Shown: positions 1 to 7,128 of the stretch, in pieces
Numbering within the stretch: position 1 is the stretch's first letter
How the letters are laid out: each line of letters begins with the position of its first letter
Source of the DNA: JACOND01 sp051011135
GTDB lineage: Bacteria > Bdellovibrionota > Bdellovibrionia > Bdellovibrionales > UBA1609
DNA: 11,308 nt
Reading direction: 5' to 3'
Assembly (NCBI GenBank): GCA_051011135.1
Contig: JBPCUO010000028.1
Span: 1 to 11,308, forward strand
The notes under the pieces: generated by a model
The model's input: only the letters and a program-made list of their open reading frames with translations
Told to the model about the DNA's origin: nothing
Database searches by the model: none
Translations under genes and position numbers: made by a program

Positions 1-611
1 TCGTTTTAAAAAACTCAGAAGTCGATTCGGATCATTTGTTTTTAACTTCTCATTCTATGGGATCTTTAGTTTCCGCTTTGTATTTGGAGGAAAACTCAAA
101 TACTTTTCAGGCCGCTGTATTAAGTTCTCCACTTATTAAATTAAAAACAAATCTACCCACTTTTGCAGAAAAAGGTGCGCTTGTTTTTTTTCGATTCCTT
201 TGTTTGTTTCAATGCGAAAGCCCTACTTGGAATCCTAATAAAATAGGTAAAGAAGTAAGAAATACACATAGTGAAGCTCGTTATAAATTTTCTAAATTTA
301 TTCCTAATGAATATCCCGTCATTTATATTGATGAGCCAACTTATAAGTGGGTGATTGAAATTTTTAAAGCCACTCATTTTTTAATAAAAGAAGCTAGAGT
401 TTCCAAAATAAAAACTCCTATACTTATGCTGCAAGCCAAGCAGGAAGTATTAGTTTCTAAAGATTACCAAGTGAAATTTTGTGATAAAATATCTGGGTTT
501 TGTAAATTTAAAGAAATTGATGAAAAACATGAAATTTTATTAGGTCGAGATGGGGCTAGAAATCAGGCCATTCAAGCAATAGTTGATTTTTTTGAAAGCA
601 ATAAAGGCTAA
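1..611 (+). CDS. pldB: PldB-like lysophospholipase (alpha/beta hydrolase), 5' end missing
   Basis: The reading frame is open from position 3, so the true start lies before the window and 202 C-terminal residues are visible. It has the nucleophile elbow T-S-H-S-M-G-S with the serine codon at 54-56, as in the serine aminopeptidase/Hydrolase_4 group of lysophospholipases. The C-terminal part follows the pattern I recall for E. coli PldB: a strand L-M-L-Q-A with the acid position just after it, then F-C, then H-E-I-L-L (catalytic His codon 528-530) and a final helix A-I-V-D-F-F. Members cleave acyl chains from lysophospholipids or monoacylglycerols at the membrane. The acid position carries Glu (codon 444-446) where Asp is usual. 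The first G of the G-x-S-x-G elbow is also replaced by Ser. A weak 5-bp hairpin follows the stop (621-639). The family is secure; the exact substrate is not. Confidence 0.8.
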   Translation, partial: VLKNSEVDSDHLFLTSHSMGSLVSALYLEENSNTFQAAVLSSPLIKLKTNLPTFAEKGALVFFRFLCLFQCESPTWNPNKIGKEVRNTHSEARYKFSKFIPNEYPVIYIDEPTYKWVIEIFKATHFLIKEARVSKIKTPILMLQAKQEVLVSKDYQVKFCDKISGFCKFKEIDEKHEILLGRDGARNQAIQAIVDFFESNKG

Positions 612-788
612 AAAGATCTTCAGCTCTTAAACCTAGCTGTTTTCCCCCTGGTTAAAAAAGTGTAAATTTTTTAAACAAGACTTGTAAAAAAGCCACGGTT
701 TTTTTGGAATCCTTTGAAAACTGGAAAAAACCCCTCGTTTATGCTACTTTCTTCATACTTCTTCACGCTTTTAAACCAAGAGGACAGG

Positions 789-3700
789 ATGTCTTATAAA
801 AACTTATTTCTTTTCGTTTTTTCTCTATTAAACCTCGTTTGGACTCCCTGTTTAGTTGCTAATTCTTTAAAAGTTACTGAATCGCTAAAGAGATCTGAGG
901 CTTTAAAAGGAAAAATTTTAACTAAGAAATCTTATGAATCGTTTTTTGAAAGTATTTTGCTTAGTGATCGCTTTTCGAGACCTGCTTTAGAGGCTTTTAC
1001 TTCTTCAAAAGCCGCTCCCGATTTAAAATCTACTATTAGAGCCTACAAAAAAAACCAAGATAAAACTCAAGATAAAGCCATTAAAGCACTTCAAGAAATT
1101 CTTAAAGATTTTCCTGTTACTGATAAAAAAACATTAGAAAGAATTCTTTTTGATTTTTATAAAGAAACTTCTTTTGAACAAAGAGAAAGTATTTATCAGG
1201 ATTGGAAGAGTTCCGATTTGGAAAAACAAAAACAGGCTGAAAGATATTTTTTACGGTTTATAAAATTTATAGATTACTATGATGTTGGGCAAATCCATCC
1301 TAGTAAAAGAAAGGGTATTAATTTATTTTATGAGATTTTAGATTCCGAAACTATTGGCAAAAAAGAAATCAATTTATTAAGAAAAATTTTATCTCAACTA
1401 GGCCTGCCTTCACAAAATCATCATGATGAATTTTTAAAACTCTACCTTACAAGTCTTAAAGAAAAACAAATTCAATCAGAGGCTGAAAACAATTCTTCCA
1501 ACAAAATTAAAGATCAAAAAGTTTTAGAAATATTAGAAAAGACTAAAGTTTATTTTGATGACATTCATTTCAATAATTTAAGTGAGATGAGTCAATTTAA
1601 AAATATTATCAAAGGTTTTCCTGCTCAATATATTTTATTTCAAGCGGCGATTGGAGCGACAATTTATCGTGAACGAATTACAGATCCTTTAGTCTATGAT
1701 GCTTATACTAAGCCAGGTTATATTCAAGAATTTATGACTCAAAGCCTGACCCCTTCTTCTGCAGTTAGTTTTTTTATTTTTATTATGGTTTCTCAAAAAA
1801 CAAATTATTGGTTTTATAAAGGAGGCCGTCATTTTGATAAGAAGTTTTTAAAAGTTATAGCTCCTCATGCTGGTTTGGCTTCGGGTTTTTTTATTTCTGC
1901 TTTATCTATGGAACTTTATCAAGATAGTCAATTTCGTCTTTGCGTGAGTTCTTTGATGTCTGAAAAGATTAAAGAGCAAGAAAATGGCAAGCATATTAGC
2001 GCTTGTGAAGAATCTTATGCAAAATGGTTAAAAAACAAATGGAGCGATTATGCTATTGATATTATAAATCTTTTAGGGGCGAGTTGGATGTCTCATAAAA
2101 TTATTCAAGCCGCTCTTATTGGAATTCGCTCTACTTCTCAAGGAGGCGCTCTTTTATATCGTATCTCTAGATCTTTAGGGACTCGCGTAACAGGTTGGGT
2201 AGGATTTTTTATAACCATTTATGCTTTTATGGAAAGTTATCATTTGTTAGATAAGTTTATGGGAAAACCTATTAAAAAATATTTAAAATTAGATAGGATT
2301 CAATCAGAAATTTTCATGTTCAATCATCTTCAAGAAGATTTAAAAAGATCTAAAGAATCTGAAAATCTTCAAAAAGAAGCTGTAACTAAAATAAAAGTTT
2401 TAGGTCGTCAGTTTCAAGATTGGTTTTTATTGAAAGTTCAAGACTATCAATGGTCTTTTTCTTTATGGCTTAAAAAAACAAATAAAATGACTTTGTTTTA
2501 TCAACAATCTAAAGAGATGTTATCGTATCTTTATGAGCAATCTCAAAGCTCTTATGATTTTGTTTTAGGTGTGACTTCTCAACAAGAACAAATCAAAACC
2601 AAAGGATTTTTAGTAGATAGAGATGTCTTTCATGAAAATCGAGATTATTATGGTCGTGTTACTTGTTTAGATCCCGCTATTCTTCAAGTGCTTAATGAAC
2701 TTTCTGAAAATGATGTAACAACGACTTCGTGGAATCGTTTTTGTGATGATCCTGAAAATATCAATTTAGAAAATACAGATTTACAAGATTTAGCTTATGA
2801 AAGCTTTTTTATTATTTTTAAATTACTAAAAAATATAAAATCAGATCTGGATTTTACTCCTTACTTAGGAGAAACGCCAGAAGAGCTGCTTTCTTCTCAC
2901 CATCTTTTTGATTCTTTAAATTTTAAACAAAAATTAGAAATGGCTCAATCGGCACTAAAATCTATTTACGATCCTAATAAATCTTTTATTCATCAAGCTT
3001 GGCTTAAAGATTTAGAATCAAATCTTTGTCTTCAAAAATCTTTAGAAGAAAAAGTAATTTGTGAAACAGAAGCCTATTTAAAATTAAGAGATAAAATAAT
3101 GGCTTTTGCTATTTTTTCACTGAAAGAAGTTTTTGCTGAGCATTCCCAAGCTTTAATTGAGGTTTCTAAACAGGAACAATCTTCTTTAGGTTTAGTAAAG
3201 CATGACTCTCTTGAATCTCATATAGGATCAAAGCCTTTTGAACATATCTTAAGTTTATTAGATTTTTTAAAAGTTTATAAAAAAGGAGAAATCTTTTTTG
3301 AAATTCAAATAGAAGATTATGACTTTTTGAAAAAAGAAGTAGATCAAATCACTGATGAATCAGAAGTCAAAAGAATCAAAGATTATCCTTATGTCTTTTT
3401 TAAAAGCATGATGTGTGGATTTGATTCTAAAAGATGGAAAGATTATTTTGTGATTCCTCAATTGTTTAAAAATTTATCTCCGCTTTGTGAGGCAAAAGTA
3501 TCTCATCAAGAAAACTTTCAAACTTTCCATAAAGAACTTTTTGATACTCCTGTGGAATGGAAGGGGAAAAGATACAGTCATTTATGGATGCTGTTAGAAG
3601 ATCAGGTGAGATCTCATTTTAAATCAAAAGAGGATCTTATCAGCTTTTTTGAAGATGAATCGGAATCTTCTATAGAGGAAATGGGTCGTCATCAATTAAG

Positions 3701-4283
3701 CGAGCTGAAAAGATTAAACGATAATTATTTAATTCCTAATATGATCAACCCTGAGGTTCAATCCATTCAATCTTGTTCGGAGATTTTAAATCATTACAAT
3801 GAAAGAAATCTAAAAACGCTAGAGCTTAAGGGTTTAGAAGCTTCTTTATTTCAAATCATTTACTGGCTTCAGCGGTTAGAAAATCACTATGGATCATTAG
3901 CTTCTCAATGTAAGATTGTGGAACTGTTAAAATCTTATCATGATACTTTTATTAAAACAGAAGGTCCTTTTGTGCTAGTTCCTCGGGGTCAAGATTTTGA
4001 AAATTTATCGGAAGTCAAAGAACTCTCTTTAAAAAAGAAAATTCCTGTTTTAGTAACATCTGATCTGATTTTAACATCTGTCTTAGAAGATCCCTCTGTA
4101 ACAAATCCTCTACTGAAGCAAATTCTCCCTCTTATTTTAAAAGCAAATCTTAAAGCTCCTGAAGGATATGATGATATAGAATATGCTCTTCTTTATGAAT
4201 TAAAGCTGTCTTTAGATAGTTTTTTTCAACAAATTCAATTTATGAGAATCAAAGAAAATGTAGAAGAAAGTTTGGCGTCTTAA
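789..4283 (+). CDS. Large exported/membrane protein of unknown function
   Basis: I do not recognise this family. I start it at ATG 789 (1164 residues) because AAGAGGA at 778-784 is a good ribosome-binding site and the protein then begins with a clear signal peptide (two basic-flanked hydrophobic stretches ending near P-C-L-V-A-N-S). A TTG 75 bases upstream would bury this signal. Residues about 35-280 are charged and helical. A membrane domain follows, with hydrophobic segments near 325-336, 356-374, 421-446 and 467-481 and a weaker one near 281-292. The last 680 residues are soluble, helical and acidic/lysine-rich, with no enzyme motif I can name. Apart from one in the signal peptide, it has ten cysteines that fall into five neighbouring couples, consistent with disulfides outside the cytoplasm. 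It ends one base from the convergent lipoprotein gene. An envelope scaffold or secretion-related role is possible but unproven. Confidence 0.85.
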   Translation: MSYKNLFLFVFSLLNLVWTPCLVANSLKVTESLKRSEALKGKILTKKSYESFFESILLSDRFSRPALEAFTSSKAAPDLKSTIRAYKKNQDKTQDKAIKALQEILKDFPVTDKKTLERILFDFYKETSFEQRESIYQDWKSSDLEKQKQAERYFLRFIKFIDYYDVGQIHPSKRKGINLFYEILDSETIGKKEINLLRKILSQLGLPSQNHHDEFLKLYLTSLKEKQIQSEAENNSSNKIKDQKVLEILEKTKVYFDDIHFNNLSEMSQFKNIIKGFPAQYILFQAAIGATIYRERITDPLVYDAYTKPGYIQEFMTQSLTPSSAVSFFIFIMVSQKTNYWFYKGGRHFDKKFLKVIAPHAGLASGFFISALSMELYQDSQFRLCVSSLMSEKIKEQENGKHISACEESYAKWLKNKWSDYAIDIINLLGASWMSHKIIQAALIGIRSTSQGGALLYRISRSLGTRVTGWVGFFITIYAFMESYHLLDKFMGKPIKKYLKLDRIQSEIFMFNHLQEDLKRSKESENLQKEAVTKIKVLGRQFQDWFLLKVQDYQWSFSLWLKKTNKMTLFYQQSKEMLSYLYEQSQSSYDFVLGVTSQQEQIKTKGFLVDRDVFHENRDYYGRVTCLDPAILQVLNELSENDVTTTSWNRFCDDPENINLENTDLQDLAYESFFIIFKLLKNIKSDLDFTPYLGETPEELLSSHHLFDSLNFKQKLEMAQSALKSIYDPNKSFIHQAWLKDLESNLCLQKSLEEKVICETEAYLKLRDKIMAFAIFSLKEVFAEHSQALIEVSKQEQSSLGLVKHDSLESHIGSKPFEHILSLLDFLKVYKKGEIFFEIQIEDYDFLKKEVDQITDESEVKRIKDYPYVFFKSMMCGFDSKRWKDYFVIPQLFKNLSPLCEAKVSHQENFQTFHKELFDTPVEWKGKRYSHLWMLLEDQVRSHFKSKEDLISFFEDESESSIEEMGRHQLSELKRLNDNYLIPNMINPEVQSIQSCSEILNHYNERNLKTLELKGLEASLFQIIYWLQRLENHYGSLASQCKIVELLKSYHDTFIKTEGPFVLVPRGQDFENLSEVKELSLKKKIPVLVTSDLILTSVLEDPSVTNPLLKQILPLILKANLKAPEGYDDIEYALLYELKLSLDSFFQQIQFMRIKENVEESLAS

Positions 4284-4284
4284 T

Positions 4285-4581
4285 TTATTGTAGAGAAGTT
4301 GGTTGGCAAGGAACAGAATTATAATAAACTTGGCTGTCATCTATAGTGTAATGAGAGGCTTGATTTAAAATACTGGTTTTGTTGTATTGATTTCCAAAGC
4401 TGGCATAAAGCGGAAAATCTTCCCCGATAAATTTAAAACATAAACTAGGAACTATTTTAACAACTCTATTACTTTCAATATTTGTTAAAGTTAAAATTTG
4501 AGAAGAATTATTTTTAATAAAAAAACTGGCTGTTGTTTGAGTGCAAGAACTAAGGAGTAATAAAAATAAAATAAATCTCAA
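4285..4581 (-). CDS. Small lipoprotein, unknown function
   Basis: A 98-residue protein with a typical lipoprotein signal: one Arg, a run of hydrophobic residues and the lipobox L-S-S-C with Cys13, so it should be lipidated and anchored in the inner or outer membrane. I place the start at TTG 4581 because AAGGGG lies 8 bases upstream. A GTG three codons earlier (4590) is in frame, but it overlaps that ribosome-binding site. The mature part (about 86 residues) looks like a small beta-rich domain, with two further cysteines (S-L-C-F and V-P-C-Q near the C-terminus) that could pair. It follows the Sel1 protein gene by 19 bases, so the two are probably one transcript. I recognise no family; partner or accessory of the Sel1 protein is only a guess from position. 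Confidence 0.75.
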   Translation of the reverse strand: MRFILFLLLLSSCTQTTASFFIKNNSSQILTLTNIESNRVVKIVPSLCFKFIGEDFPLYASFGNQYNKTSILNQASHYTIDDSQVYYNSVPCQPTSLQ

Positions 4582-4600
4582 AATAAGCACCCCTTAATAA

Positions 4601-5446
4601 TTAACAATTAGGTAGAAGTTTCCCTATATTTTGTTCAATCTCTTTAGCAAGCTGTAAAGCTTTTTGAATGTCTTGAGGGCTTAAACGATAATCTTCTAAT
4701 AAATCCTGATTTTTAGAAGAGCAGTTGTTTTCATATTTTAAAGAAAGGCTATGCCAAGCGTAAGCTTTGATAGGGTCTTGTTCCAAACCTCCTAGTCCTC
4801 GAAAGTAAGCTCTTGCAATATGACTCATGGAATAGTAAGCAAATTTTCCCTGATTATTTTGAACAAAATCTAAAAACCAATCGATAGCTTCTTTTTGATC
4901 TTGAACATTATTAGGGTGATGGAATTTATGAATCGCCATGTGATACTGAGAGGGGATATGTCCATTCTTCGCGGCTTGTTCTTGCCAGTAAAGACTTGTT
5001 TTTTCATCCTTTACCAGTAAAAGATCCGCCAATTTTACTTGAGCTAAAACATGATTCTGTTCAGCCGCCATAATTAATAAACGAAAACCTTCTTTTTGAT
5101 TAATTCCAAACTCTCCCAATTTAAAATCTCCGTTGGGATTTCTAAAGTGAAGTAAAGCAAGATGATAAATAGAATCAAGGTTGCCTTGTTCAGCCGCTTT
5201 TTGAAACCAAATAAAAGCTTTTTTTAAATCTCTAATAGGGATGTCTCTTCCATCTTCTGAACTGTAACTATAATTTTTACCATCTCCATAGTAATAAATT
5301 AAACCTAGTTGATGCATTGATGAAACATCTCCCGCTAAAGCTTGTTGATAAAGCTTGGTTTGTTCTAAATAATCTAAATTTGAAAAATCAATAAAAGCTT
5401 GAGAGTAGAAACTAAAAAGCAGGATCAAAGAGAGTAAAGCTTTCAT
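4601..5446 (-). CDS. Secreted Sel1-like repeat protein
   Basis: A 281-residue protein starting with a signal peptide (about residues 1-17, ending S-Q-A). The rest is a helical solenoid of Sel1-like (TPR-related) repeats. The clearest are at about 43-87 (L-G-L-I-Y-Y-Y-G-D-G ... K-A-F-I-W-F-Q-K-A-A-E-Q-G, with an insert of about 15 residues at 55-72) and 91-130, with weaker units near 134-161, 166-194 and 204-237. The C-terminal L-S-P-Q-D-I-x-x-A-x-x-L-A-K-E-I is a usual end of Sel1 proteins. Such proteins act as protein-protein scaffolds, often in the periplasm or in host contact; no catalytic site is expected. It heads a two-gene unit with the downstream lipoprotein and diverges from the lipoprotein gene at 5594. 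The 147-bp space between holds both upstream regions, but I see no convincing promoter there. Ribosome-binding sequence before ATG 5446 is weak. Confidence 0.9.
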   Translation of the reverse strand: MKALLSLILLFSFYSQAFIDFSNLDYLEQTKLYQQALAGDVSSMHQLGLIYYYGDGKNYSYSSEDGRDIPIRDLKKAFIWFQKAAEQGNLDSIYHLALLHFRNPNGDFKLGEFGINQKEGFRLLIMAAEQNHVLAQVKLADLLLVKDEKTSLYWQEQAAKNGHIPSQYHMAIHKFHHPNNVQDQKEAIDWFLDFVQNNQGKFAYYSMSHIARAYFRGLGGLEQDPIKAYAWHSLSLKYENNCSSKNQDLLEDYRLSPQDIQKALQLAKEIEQNIGKLLPNC

Positions 5447-5593
5447 AGTTATTAGGGTTCAATAAATATCAAAAAATGTCTAATTAAAAGAATAGAATGG
5501 ATAAAAATTAAGCCTTTTTCATTTTTTTTAAGACATTAGTAAATAAAATAAAAAATACATAGACAAATTCAATAAAAATGAAAAAATAAAGAA

Positions 5594-6199
5594 ATGAAAT
5601 TAATCTTGTTTTTTATGTTTTTATTTTTGTCTTCTTGTGGCTTGCAAGAGGTTTCTGATTTTTTATCAACTCCTTTTCCTTCAACTCCTCTTCCCTCATC
5701 TCCTCCTCATAACGAAATTAAAGAAATTATTTATGTCGGAATCTATAACAAGGATAAAGAGGATAGCATTTATGAAAAAGATTATTCTGTTAAAAATTCA
5801 TCAAAAGTTATATCTTTTTTAAATTATAATTATTGTTATGAAGAGAAACCAAAAAAACTTATCATTGATAAATCGATAAGATTTCGTCTTTACGATAAGG
5901 AAGAAAATCTGCTTTCAGAAGATTTTTTAAGACGATACTCAGCAGGGGGTTATGTTATTTCTTATGTTCCTTATAAAGATATTAGAGATGGACGATTAAA
6001 GTTTGTAAAAATAGCAGATGATGGAAAAGAAAAAGTTATTAAAGATGTAGATTCTTGTTGTGAAAAACATGAAGATCTTTTTCGCAAAGGTCATCGCAAT
6101 GAAGATATTCTTAGAAGAAGAGGCCAGATAAAAGCGGGTTGGATTTACAACAAAATCTCTGAATGTTATTTCTCAATAGGAAATGTTCTTAAAAAGTAA
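5594..6199 (+). CDS. Lipoprotein of unknown function, cysteine-containing
   Basis: A 201-residue protein with a lipoprotein signal: M-K start, hydrophobic run and lipobox L-S-S-C with Cys15. A Pro/Ser/Thr-rich linker (about residues 25-40) follows, then a domain of about 160 charged residues. That domain holds cysteines in N-Y-C-Y, S-C-C-E and S-E-C-Y contexts, suggesting disulfide bonds and therefore a periplasmic or surface location. No family is recognised. The start at ATG 5594 is the one that gives the signal peptide. The ribosome-binding site is poor (AAAGAA), and a three-codon reading frame (ATG AAA AAA TAA, 5578-5589) lies just before it. It is a single gene facing the ankyrin gene, and the strong hairpin at 6267-6292 probably ends both transcripts. 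Confidence 0.75.
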   Translation: MKLILFFMFLFLSSCGLQEVSDFLSTPFPSTPLPSSPPHNEIKEIIYVGIYNKDKEDSIYEKDYSVKNSSKVISFLNYNYCYEEKPKKLIIDKSIRFRLYDKEENLLSEDFLRRYSAGGYVISYVPYKDIRDGRLKFVKIADDGKEKVIKDVDSCCEKHEDLFRKGHRNEDILRRRGQIKAGWIYNKISECYFSIGNVLKK

Positions 6200-6234
6200 A
6201 TCTTAGATAAATATTTATTTTTTTAAATCTTGAA

Positions 6235-6292
6235 GTTTTTTTTGTAATTCTTATTTTGAAATAAAAAAAAGGTAGTCCAAAGACTACCTTTT
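6235..6292 (+). repeat. Direct repeat copy A (terminator plus 24-25-base tail)
   Basis: This block matches 7051-7107 over its whole length. Its left end, a T-run followed by GTAATTCTTATTTTGA (6244-6259), is identical to 7059-7074. Its right end is the hairpin GGTAGTC-CAAA-GACTACC, of which the other copy has a degenerate version. The two copies lie 816 bases apart and flank the ankyrin gene. Confidence 0.8.
6263..6292 (-). terminator. Strong, probably bidirectional, intrinsic terminator
   Basis: A perfect 11-bp stem (6267-6277 with 6282-6292) and a 4-base loop. On the minus strand the stem is followed by eight T, giving an ideal end to the ankyrin gene 25 bases downstream of its stop. On the plus strand it ends in four T that are part of the stem, so it can also stop the lipoprotein transcript from 5594. 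Confidence 0.88.
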
Positions 6293-6317
6293 AAATTTGA
6301 TTTCAATTAGTAAGTTT

Positions 6318-6995
6318 TTACTCAACAGCTCCGGCTCGAAGTAATGCTTCAATTGTTCCTTTTTTATCTTCTTTGAAGAAAGGTAAGGGACCATACCAAT
6401 CTTCATAAGCCCAAAATAAAGCAGTTTTTCCGCTTTTGCTTCTTGCATTCACATCTGCTCCATAAGCTAATAATAATTTTACAAATTCTGTTTTCCCTTC
6501 TTGAGCAGCCATCATTAAAGCTGTCATTCCACCTCTGTTTCTTGCATTCACATCTGCTCCCGCTTCAAGTAATGCTTTTATCACATCTACTACTGATGTT
6601 CCCCAAGCCGCATTCATTAAAGCAGTTTGATGATCATATTTATCTTTTGCGTCCGTATCCGCTCCATATTGAAGTAATACTTTTATAACTTCTAAATACC
6701 CTTCTTTTCTAGAAATTTTATTTAAAGCAGTTTGTCCAATGCTGTTTCTTGCATTCACATACGCTCCCGCTTCAAGTAATAGTTTTACAACTTCTGGACG
6801 ATTTTTTTCAGCAGCTACGAGTAATGGTGTAGATTTTCTATAACTAGTAGTGGCATACATATCCGCACCTTGCTCAATCGCTGCTTTTATTTTTTCAATA
6901 CTCGCATCTTTTTTAATAAGTTTAATTAAAGAAACTTCTGCTTGTGAAAAAGCAGAAAACAAAAATACTGATAAGATTAATAATTTTTTTAACAT
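6318..6995 (-). CDS. Secreted ankyrin-repeat protein
   Basis: A 225-residue protein starting at ATG 6995. AAGGAG lies 6 bases upstream (7002-7007), and the protein then opens with a signal peptide cleaved near F-S-Q-A (residue 19). Extending the frame upstream to 7079 would hide the signal, so I reject that start. After it come about five or six ankyrin repeats: a degenerate one at 32-52, then about 55-84, 88-119, 124-153, 157-186 and a last one at 190-225 widened by a loop W-Y-G-P-L-P-F-F. The hallmarks are present: T-P/A-L at repeat starts, V-V-K-L-L-L-E-A-G-A and D-V-N-A-R-N. Ankyrin repeats only bind partners, so its job is likely binding a periplasmic or external protein. Bacterial periplasmic ankyrin proteins are known, for example near catalases, but no such partner is here. 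The DNA of some repeats is nearly identical, a sign of recent internal duplication. Confidence 0.92.
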   Translation of the reverse strand: MLKKLLILSVFLFSAFSQAEVSLIKLIKKDASIEKIKAAIEQGADMYATTSYRKSTPLLVAAEKNRPEVVKLLLEAGAYVNARNSIGQTALNKISRKEGYLEVIKVLLQYGADTDAKDKYDHQTALMNAAWGTSVVDVIKALLEAGADVNARNRGGMTALMMAAQEGKTEFVKLLLAYGADVNARSKSGKTALFWAYEDWYGPLPFFKEDKKGTIEALLRAGAVE

Positions 6996-7050
6996 AATTT
7001 TCTCCTTGGTTTGTTTTAATACACTAATATCATGGGAGGGGTAAAGCAAA

Positions 7051-7107
7051 GTTTTTTTGTAATTCTTATTTTGAGACAAAAAAAGTAGTTTAAAATTACC
7101 TTTTTTT
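7051..7107 (+). repeat. Direct repeat copy B (terminator plus 24-base tail)
   Basis: Second copy of the block at 6235-6292, here between the W-repeat gene and the ankyrin gene. The tail 7051-7074 is essentially identical to copy A (one T fewer in the T-run). The hairpin part 7078-7107 has diverged. Confidence 0.78.
7078..7107 (-). terminator. Degenerate intrinsic terminator after the W-repeat gene
   Basis: Lies 21 bases after the stop of the W-repeat gene on the minus strand. Seven A, a short imperfect stem built on GTA/TAC and TTT/AAA, then seven T. The stem is much weaker than in the homologous terminator at 6263-6292, so read-through into the ankyrin gene is plausible. Confidence 0.45.
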
Positions 7108-7128
7108 AAATATCAATTCAAATCAAGG

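Noticed and set aside
621..643. Hairpin CAGCT/AGCTG followed by TTTT as terminator of the PldB-like gene
   Set aside because: The stem is only 5 bp with a 9-base loop and a short T-run, so it is too weak to call.
714..788. Upstream extension of the large protein to TTG 714
   Set aside because: No ribosome-binding site there. AAGAGGA before ATG 789 and the signal peptide that follows fix the start better.
5447..5593. Divergent promoters between the Sel1 and lipoprotein genes
   Set aside because: Promoters must lie here, but the DNA is so AT-rich that several poor -10 matches exist with no matching -35. None can be chosen.
6443..6688. Plus-strand frame opposite the ankyrin gene
   Set aside because: Shadow of the repeated ankyrin coding sequence, with no start signal.
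6996..7079. Upstream extension of the ankyrin protein to 7079
   Set aside because: It would run through the direct repeat and the upstream region. AAGGAG before ATG 6995 and the signal peptide decide the start.
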